Shown piece after piece: positions 58,535 to 64,000 of a DNA stretch of 64,000 nucleotides. The translations under genes were made by a program, and so were the position numbers. Under the pieces are notes generated by a model, which worked only from the letters and a program-made list of their open reading frames with translations, was not told the origin of the DNA and ran no database searches. Every line of letters starts with the position of its first letter. Positions within the stretch are counted from its first letter, which is position 1. This stretch comes from Prevotella sp. P2-180. Lineage in GTDB: Bacteria > Bacteroidota > Bacteroidia > Bacteroidales > Bacteroidaceae. Location of the stretch: NCBI RefSeq assembly GCF_002251435.1, contig NZ_NPJI01000063.1, positions 1 through 64,000 on the forward strand, written 5' to 3'.

Positions 58535-60229
58535 ATGAAAACAATAGACGCAAAAATATTCCAGCCAAAGCTGCTACAGACATTAAAGAACTACAACCGA
58601 CAGACTCTTATGTCTGACATCATGGCAGGTATCATCGTGGGCATCGTTGCCTTGCCTCTCGCCATCGCCTTCGGTATCGCCTCGGGCGTGACTCCCGAAA
58701 AAGGTATCATCACTGCCATTGTAGCTGGTCTTATCATCTCTATATTCGGAGGCAGCAAGGTGCAAATCGGCGGACCAACCGGTGCTTTCATCATCATCAT
58801 CTACGGGATAATCCAACAATACGGCATTGAAGGCCTTACCATTGCCACACTCATGGCGGGAGCTTTTCTCGTGCTCTTCGGTGTACTTCGCCTCGGCACC
58901 ATCATAAAGTATATTCCCTACCCCATCGTAGTCGGATTCACCAGCGGTATCGCCGTAACCATCTTCACTACACAGATAAAAGACCTCTTCGGTCTCTCGC
59001 TCACTCAGGTGCCGTCAGACTTCATAGAGAAGTGGTGGGTTTACATCACCAACTTCAACACCATCGACCCTTGGTGTGCACTGGTCGGCGTGTTCAGCGT
59101 TGTAATCATTGCCATCACACCACGTTTCAGCAAGAAGATTCCCGGTTCGCTCGTTGCCATTATCATAATGACAGTGCTTGCCCTTTTGCTAAAGAACTTC
59201 GCAGGTGTAATGTCCATCGAAACCATTGGCGACCGCTTTGCCATCAGCAACGAACTGCCGGCGGCACAGGTGCCTGAGATGAATTGGGAAACAATAAAGG
59301 GTCTCGTATCTCCAGCATTGACAATTGCCATACTCGGAGCCATCGAGTCGCTGCTGTCTGCCACCGTGGCAGATGGTGTTGTGGGCGACCACCACGATTC
59401 CAACACCGAGCTCATAGCCCAAGGCATCGCCAACATCGCCTCGCCTCTCTTCGGCGGTATACCAGCCACAGGTGCCATTGCACGAACAATGACCAACATC
59501 AACAATGGCGGACGAACACCTATTGCCGGCATCATACATGCCGCCGTGCTTCTGCTCATCTTCCTGTTCCTCATGCCGCTGGCACAATACATCCCAATGG
59601 CATGTCTTGCCGGAGTTCTTGTGGTTGTAAGCTACGGAATGAGCGGATGGCGATCTTTCCTCGCCTTGACGAAAAACCCGAAGAGCGATGTCACCGTCCT
59701 GTTCATCACCTTCTTCCTCACCATCATCTTCGACCTCACCATTGCCATTGAGGTTGGCCTTATCATTGCCTGTCTGCTCTTCATGCGACGCATGTCGGAA
59801 ACTACCGACGTGAAGGTTATCCTCAACGAGATTGACCCTAACCAAGAGAGCGAACTGAGCTCAGGCAACCTTGAACATCTCTCTATACCGGAAGGTGTGG
59901 AGGTTTACGAAATCAACGGACCGTACTTCTTCGGAGCCGGAAACCGTTTTGAGGAAATCATGGCTGCCTTTGGCGACAGGCCAAAAGTGCGTATCATAAG
60001 AATGAGAAAAGTGCCTTTCGTTGACTCTACCGGCATTCACAACCTCACCAACCTCTGTCTTATGAGCAAAAACGAAGGTATAGAAATCGTGCTGTCGGGT
60101 GTGACGGAGAAAGTGCATAATACTCTCGAACATGCCGGTTTCTACCAATATGTGCCTAAAGAGAACATCTGCAGCCACATCAATATCGCTCTCGAAAGGG
60201 CAAAGGAAATATTGAAGGTTGAAGGTTAG
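58535..60229 (+). CDS. SulP family anion transporter with STAS domain
   Basis: 564 aa. The N-terminal ~420 residues form the membrane transporter: MAGIIVGIVALPLAIAFGIASGVTPEKGIITAIVAGLIISIFGGSKVQIGGPTGAFIIII is the canonical first block. The C-terminal STAS domain (about 445-560) contains KVPFVDSTGIHNL with the conserved Asp-Ser. SulP proteins carry sulfate, bicarbonate or other anions; substrate cannot be told from sequence. It starts two bases after the barrel protein stop. Confidence 0.94.
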   Translation: MKTIDAKIFQPKLLQTLKNYNRQTLMSDIMAGIIVGIVALPLAIAFGIASGVTPEKGIITAIVAGLIISIFGGSKVQIGGPTGAFIIIIYGIIQQYGIEGLTIATLMAGAFLVLFGVLRLGTIIKYIPYPIVVGFTSGIAVTIFTTQIKDLFGLSLTQVPSDFIEKWWVYITNFNTIDPWCALVGVFSVVIIAITPRFSKKIPGSLVAIIIMTVLALLLKNFAGVMSIETIGDRFAISNELPAAQVPEMNWETIKGLVSPALTIAILGAIESLLSATVADGVVGDHHDSNTELIAQGIANIASPLFGGIPATGAIARTMTNINNGGRTPIAGIIHAAVLLLIFLFLMPLAQYIPMACLAGVLVVVSYGMSGWRSFLALTKNPKSDVTVLFITFFLTIIFDLTIAIEVGLIIACLLFMRRMSETTDVKVILNEIDPNQESELSSGNLEHLSIPEGVEVYEINGPYFFGAGNRFEEIMAAFGDRPKVRIIRMRKVPFVDSTGIHNLTNLCLMSKNEGIEIVLSGVTEKVHNTLEHAGFYQYVPKENICSHINIALERAKEILKVEG

Positions 60230-60236
60230 ATATTAT

Positions 60237-61016
60237 ATGATTGAATTGAAAAATCTTTCAATTGGATATATAGGCAAAAAGGAAACGACGGTTGTCGCTT
60301 CCGACATCAACGCCACAGTGCCAAGCGGACAGTTGACCTGTCTACTTGGTCCTAACGGCGTGGGTAAGTCTACACTCCTGAGAACCCTTACCGCCTTCCA
60401 GCCAAAGATAGAAGGCGACATACTGATAGAAGGGAAAAGCATCGATTCATATACAGAGAAACAACTTGCAAGGCTCATAGGTGTGGTGCTTACAGAACGC
60501 ACTAACGTACAGAACATGACAGTAAGGGAGCTCGTGGCTCTCGGCAGAAGTCCATACACAGGCTTTTGGGGACGACTCGAAGCCAAAGACGAGGAGATAG
60601 TAGAACAGGCCTTGCATTCAACCGCCATCACAGGTTTTGCCTCACGCACTCTCGACACTCTCAGCGACGGAGAGCGTCAGCGCGCCATGATAGCCAAGGC
60701 ATTGGCACAGGCCACTCCTTTCATCTGCCTCGACGAGCCCACCTCCTTTCTCGACTTCCCAAGCAAAGTTGAAATACTTACACTGCTCAGCTCACTGAGC
60801 CACAACACCGGCAAGACCATCTTTCTCTCCACTCACGACGTCGAACTTGCCATGCGCATAGCCGACAACCTATGGCTAATGGACCGCAACAACACCATCA
60901 CCATAGGTTCTCCACGCTACCTTGCCGACACAGGCCTCCTTTCCCGCTTTTTCGACAACGACTCCATACACTTCGACCCTTCTACCATGAGTCTAAGAGT
61001 GAGGAGGGATGAGTGA
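60237..61016 (+). CDS. ABC transporter ATPase, iron-siderophore/cobalamin (FecE/BtuD) type
   Basis: 259 aa. Walker A LLGPNGVGKSTLL (about 33-45), Q-loop region VVLTERTNVQNMTVRELVALGRSPYTGFWG (the GRxPYT block typical of the FecCD-partner class), signature LSDGERQRAMIAKALAQ, Walker B ICLDEPTSFLD, H-loop STHDVE. The start at 60237 (MIELKNL) replaces a TTG at 60219, which would overlap the SulP gene. The permease and binding protein are not adjacent. Its last 100 bp overlap the convergent phosphoethanolamine transferase gene. Confidence 0.88.
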   Translation: MIELKNLSIGYIGKKETTVVASDINATVPSGQLTCLLGPNGVGKSTLLRTLTAFQPKIEGDILIEGKSIDSYTEKQLARLIGVVLTERTNVQNMTVRELVALGRSPYTGFWGRLEAKDEEIVEQALHSTAITGFASRTLDTLSDGERQRAMIAKALAQATPFICLDEPTSFLDFPSKVEILTLLSSLSHNTGKTIFLSTHDVELAMRIADNLWLMDRNNTITIGSPRYLADTGLLSRFFDNDSIHFDPSTMSLRVRRDE

Positions 61017-62638
61017 GGAACTTCCTCCGCCTCGTTTCTGTCGTTGATAAAGTATCGGCCGCCGAACTTATAATGTCGTGATGCAAGGGAAAGACTTTCC
61101 TCAAAATATCGTGTCTTTATTGATACCATATCAAGTATGGTATGGAAAAGCGACTGGCTCGTGGATATGGGCGACTCTGCATTTGACTTCATCGCAGCTG
61201 CAATTTCTGGAAGATGTTCTGAATATCCCTTCGAAAGCCACACCATTAGTGGCACATGTAGCTGATAGTCTGTGGGAACTATGGAAGCATGGAGGAAATG
61301 TTGACCGTCGTCAAAGATGTCCTCGCCATGATCGGAGGTGTAGACCATAGCCACGTCGTCTCTGGCCTTGTCAAGAATAGCGACAAGACTCGATAGTATA
61401 TGGTCGGTATACACTATTGTGTTGTCGTAGGCATTTAGTAGCGACTGGCGGTTTGATGCCGTTGCCTCAGAACAATCGTCAGGCTTAAACACCGAGAACT
61501 CTTCCGGATAACGCTCGCGATAGTTGAAGTGCGAGCCATAGCAGTGAAGCACAATAAACAAAGGTTTGTCAGAAGGAGCTTCATTTACAAACTGCTCCAC
61601 ATATTTCAACAGTTCCTTATCCATTACATTAACCTCAGCGGGATAGTCATCCTTTATGAAACGGCACCTGTCAGCCTCTTCGCCGAAGAAGTCGATGAAA
61701 GAGCCGTTACGCCGTTGGTTGGAAAAGAACGCCGTTAGAAATCCAGCTTCCTTGCATGCCGTAATAACGCTCTTCTGCCTGTAGATGTCGTTGAAATTGT
61801 GAGCAGACACTGCCGACAAAAGCATCGGCACACTCTTGTGAGTAGTGTTCGACTCTGTGTATGCCTTCCGAAATACAGTCACTCCTTCCATTGCGCTTAG
61901 GCAAGGCGTGGTGTTGCGCCCATAACCCAGTACTCCGAAATTGGCAGCCCTTGCCGTTTCACCTATCACGAGCACAATGATTTCTTTCCCTCCCGTTGAG
62001 TCTTCAACCTCTCGCCTTGCACCAAAGGAGAACGAGGCGGAGGTTTGCGGATAGTTTTTCGTCGACACATATCGGTCTACGGCAATGCAAAGATTATAGG
62101 TGACATTCACAGGAAAGACATCGTCGGTCATGCGCATCGGCCTTGTGGAATCACCGGTAGCTACTATGACAGAGGAAAGTCCGGCAATGATGCATGCCGC
62201 CGCCAGACATCTCTGCTTTTTGATGAATGAAGCATCGAGAGCCCAGCGGCGACGCATGGCCACGGTTGCCATGACCAGCATCGGTATATACAAGCCAAAA
62301 ACTAATGCCACGGCTGGCACTAGGCTTCCGAGCAGTTCATTTATCTCTGTCATGTTTGTCGTCACAACGTTGAGAAACATGTCCACTCCTATTATCGACT
62401 GTCCGAACAGCATCGTAATTACAATCTGGAAGGCTGCTAAAAACACAAGAGGTAACATTATCCATACTATTGTTCCAATTTTTCTGCACGAAGAGAGCAA
62501 TAGCCAGTAGATGCCCAATGGCAAGAGAAGATTGGCGACAGCAGAAAACAAATGTTGTCGTTCGGAGATGACGAGCATAACGTTTGGCACCATCATCACC
62601 GCCAAGAAAGCATAAAAGAATGTTTTCACTCTATTCAT
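60917..62638 (-). CDS. Lipid A phosphoethanolamine transferase (EptA-like)
   Basis: 573 aa inner-membrane enzyme. About five membrane segments lie in residues 1-160, then a periplasmic sulfatase-fold domain: VLVIGETARAANFGVLGYGRNTTP (Glu227 metal ligand), the nucleophile region ESNTTHKSVPMLLS (Thr265/266), YTSDHGED (Asp436-His437) and His450. It transfers phosphoethanolamine to lipid A or core phosphates, which can lower susceptibility to cationic peptides. It is followed 6 bp upstream by the BamA-like barrel gene. The last ~33 codons overlap the convergent ABC ATPase gene. Confidence 0.9.
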   Translation of the reverse strand: MNRVKTFFYAFLAVMMVPNVMLVISERQHLFSAVANLLLPLGIYWLLLSSCRKIGTIVWIMLPLVFLAAFQIVITMLFGQSIIGVDMFLNVVTTNMTEINELLGSLVPAVALVFGLYIPMLVMATVAMRRRWALDASFIKKQRCLAAACIIAGLSSVIVATGDSTRPMRMTDDVFPVNVTYNLCIAVDRYVSTKNYPQTSASFSFGARREVEDSTGGKEIIVLVIGETARAANFGVLGYGRNTTPCLSAMEGVTVFRKAYTESNTTHKSVPMLLSAVSAHNFNDIYRQKSVITACKEAGFLTAFFSNQRRNGSFIDFFGEEADRCRFIKDDYPAEVNVMDKELLKYVEQFVNEAPSDKPLFIVLHCYGSHFNYRERYPEEFSVFKPDDCSEATASNRQSLLNAYDNTIVYTDHILSSLVAILDKARDDVAMVYTSDHGEDIFDDGQHFLHASIVPTDYQLHVPLMVWLSKGYSEHLPEIAAAMKSNAESPISTSQSLFHTILDMVSIKTRYFEESLSLASRHYKFGGRYFINDRNEAEEVPHSSLLTLRLMVEGSKCMESLSKKRERRPVSAR

Positions 62639-62644
62639 TTCTTC

Positions 62645-63814
62645 TTAAAACGCTTCGTTGATGTTAAATATGAAACCTCTCTGACCTGGTTTTCCGAAAC
62701 CATAGTCGAGACGCACATTGACATTCTTCTTAAACTCCCAACGATAGCCGAAGCCCCAGTTGGGAAGCAAACGGCGGAACTGGAGTTGTTCGAACTTACT
62801 GAACACAGTGCCGAAACCTCCCCAGACCACCACTCCGTTTCGTTTCCACACGTGTTGTCGAAGCTCTAACTGGGTCTCGAACTTATGTTTGTCGCGATAG
62901 CGTCCTTCGTAATAGCCTCGCATGGAGTTGCTGCTGCCAAACAGTGCCATCATTGCCCATGAGGGATTGCCGAAGTTCAGCATGGTGCGAAAGTCGTAGG
63001 CGAGCACTGCCCCGCGCCAAGGCCGGGCATAGACGCTGGTCTCTATCTCTGTTGTGGCAAAGGTATATTTGTTTCCGAGAAATTTGGGACGGAACGACTG
63101 CTCCACATTCAGATAGTAGCCACGATGTGGATTTGTAAGCACGTCGCGTGAGTCATACATCAGCTGCACTCCGAGTCCGAGATTCCATATCGAGGCATCC
63201 TGTCCGTTAAGCAGTTCAGGCCGTGTCACCCTTGACGAATGGATATAGTCGTAGGCCACTATAGGTCCGAGGTATAGGTTCTTTGAGAGTCTCACTGCAT
63301 ACGACGCCTTTATCCTTGCCTGCCATCGTTTCATTTCCGAACCATTGTCGTCGTTGTCGCAGCTGTCATAGCCAATTCCCCAGAATCCAGAAGGGAAAGA
63401 GAAAAAGTATATGGTGTATTTCAGTCGCGACTTATCCTGTGGGAATATGTTTGTGCCGCGAATGCCGAGGAGATAGAATCCCACGGTGGAGACATCGCTG
63501 AACAATGACACGTTGGATGGTGGCAGTAGTGTGTCGGTGGGACAGGTGCGGTAAAGTCCGGCAGCCACAAGTCCCAGTCCGAACTTGATGTCTGAGTTGT
63601 AGTGCGGACCGCCGATGATACTGAAGTCAAACTTCTTGTGTTTCTTGTTTTTGTTGGCGTCGTTGAAATAGTCGAGAAACTTGTCAATCCACGTTTTCTT
63701 CTTCACCACTGTCGTATCAGCCACTACTGTATCGGCGCCACCGCTCTCTCCCTGCGCCATAGACATGCCGCAGGAGCAAAAGCACAGTAATATGGTCAAT
63801 ACAACACTTTTCAT
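62645..63814 (-). CDS. BamA/TamA-type outer-membrane barrel without POTRA domains
   Basis: 389 aa. Signal peptide ending SMAQ, a short linker with a Thr/Lys-rich stretch, then an Omp85-like 16-strand barrel region: DFSIIGGPHYNSDIKFGLGLVA, GVQLMYDSRDVLTNPHRGYYLNVEQSF, the family motif in SNSMRGYYEGRYRDKHKFETQLELRQ (the R-G-[FY] of loop 6), ending FGKPGQRGFIFNINEAF. It lacks room for POTRA repeats, so it is a short member of unknown substrate, perhaps lipid or surface-antigen related. The start is 4 bp after the stop of the PCMD gene. Confidence 0.88.
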   Translation of the reverse strand: MKSVVLTILLCFCSCGMSMAQGESGGADTVVADTTVVKKKTWIDKFLDYFNDANKNKKHKKFDFSIIGGPHYNSDIKFGLGLVAAGLYRTCPTDTLLPPSNVSLFSDVSTVGFYLLGIRGTNIFPQDKSRLKYTIYFFSFPSGFWGIGYDSCDNDDNGSEMKRWQARIKASYAVRLSKNLYLGPIVAYDYIHSSRVTRPELLNGQDASIWNLGLGVQLMYDSRDVLTNPHRGYYLNVEQSFRPKFLGNKYTFATTEIETSVYARPWRGAVLAYDFRTMLNFGNPSWAMMALFGSSNSMRGYYEGRYRDKHKFETQLELRQHVWKRNGVVVWGGFGTVFSKFEQLQFRRLLPNWGFGYRWEFKKNVNVRLDYGFGKPGQRGFIFNINEAF

Positions 63815-63818
63815 CCTA

Positions 63819-64000
63819 TTAATACACCAGTTTCACATTGTCCACCCAGAGCGTGTTGCCTGGCGAACCTATGTAAGCGCCTCCATGACTGGACAAAAAT
63901 TGCAGTACCATGTGGGTAGGCGTTTCGTTGTCAGAAGCCCATCCCGTCTCCTTCACCGGCACGTTCACTCCCTTGGAGTTGCGTGCATAATCGATGGTGC
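63819..64000 (-). CDS. C-terminal end of a PCMD-domain protein (partial)
   Basis: About 60 residues enter from the right edge and end SPGNTLWVDNVKLVY with a TAA at 63819-63821. The ending, with small glycine-rich strand then WVDNV.LVY, is typical of the putative carbohydrate metabolism (PCMD) domain, a carbohydrate-binding-like beta-sandwich in Bacteroidetes surface lipoproteins. Co-oriented and 4 bp from the barrel gene, so probably co-transcribed. The N-terminus is outside the window. Confidence 0.7.
   Translation of the reverse strand, partial: TIDYARNSKGVNVPVKETGWASDNETPTHMVLQFLSSHGGAYIGSPGNTLWVDNVKLVY

Noticed and set aside
1..64000. tRNA, rRNA, integrase or insertion sequence
   Set aside because: Looked for in gaps and frames; nothing with the required structure or motifs was seen by eye. 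Unaided reading cannot exclude small RNAs.

Overview
The window looks like a chromosomal segment from a Bacteroidales bacterium, most probably a Prevotellaceae member. Supporting signs are the recurrent -7 promoter box TAnnTTTG (often with TTTG 19-20 bp upstream), weak Shine-Dalgarno sequences, and typical Bacteroidetes families: DUF5686, DUF6249, DUF5056, DUF2723, PCMD, a PorE-like OmpA lipoprotein and a bacterial myo-inositol-phosphate synthase. I found no rRNA, tRNA, CRISPR array, integrase or intact insertion sequence.

Layout. 0-16.4 kb is a surface-polysaccharide locus. A long minus-strand operon starts at a good promoter at 16.37 kb: GT2, UDP-galactopyranose mutase, GT8, Stealth-type phosphosugar transferase, GT2, GT4, GT2. 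A plus-strand pair (acyl-esterase lipoprotein and GT14) interrupts it. Then come a GT4, a tandem pair of AAA-ATPase/PD-(D/E)XK genes, a Wzt-type export ATPase and another probable glycosyltransferase. 16.4-19.2 kb is housekeeping: rRNA m5C methyltransferase, thyA, folA. 19.2-21.1 kb is an ECF-sigma operon with two membrane proteins and a 26-codon (Glu-Val-Lys)7 micro-ORF. 21-32.7 kb holds a PorE-like lipoprotein, topB, a LUD protein, an Mrp ATPase, a DUF5686 outer-membrane protein, myo-inositol-phosphate synthase and an ATP-grasp-HAD fusion.

32.7-38.7 kb is the most unusual part. Six tiny minus-strand genes, none called as such by simple ORF length, encode 35-59 aa peptides. Each has an acidic/basic leader ending in Gly-Gly with the spacing of double-glycine (C39 peptidase) leaders, followed by an unrelated short core. 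Leaders and 5' regions are nearly identical between pairs while the cores have no resemblance. The two peptide clusters share a conserved upstream box. Between them lie a VirE_N/DUF3987 primase-helicase-like protein and a HIRAN-like protein. Around these are a helically phased TATGCT array, GCGTGACA octamer arrays forming a 25-bp perfect inverted repeat around a 40-bp AT palindrome, and a duplicated 123-bp structured repeat. I read this as an uncharacterised secreted-peptide (bacteriocin- or pheromone-like) cassette locus whose exporter lies elsewhere.

38.7-44.7 kb: M13 metallopeptidase, a PiT phosphate transporter under a perfect palindromic operator, and a PAS histidine kinase. 44.7-61 kb runs on the plus strand: serine acetyltransferase, THUMP-type 23S rRNA methyltransferase, DPP-IV-like peptidase, purD, two membrane proteins, zinc/manganese ABC binding protein and ATPase, the large DUF2723 glycosyltransferase, a polysaccharide deacetylase, an outer-membrane barrel, a SulP transporter and a FecE-like ATPase. 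60.9-64 kb returns to the minus strand: phosphoethanolamine transferase, a BamA/TamA-type barrel and the tail of a PCMD protein.
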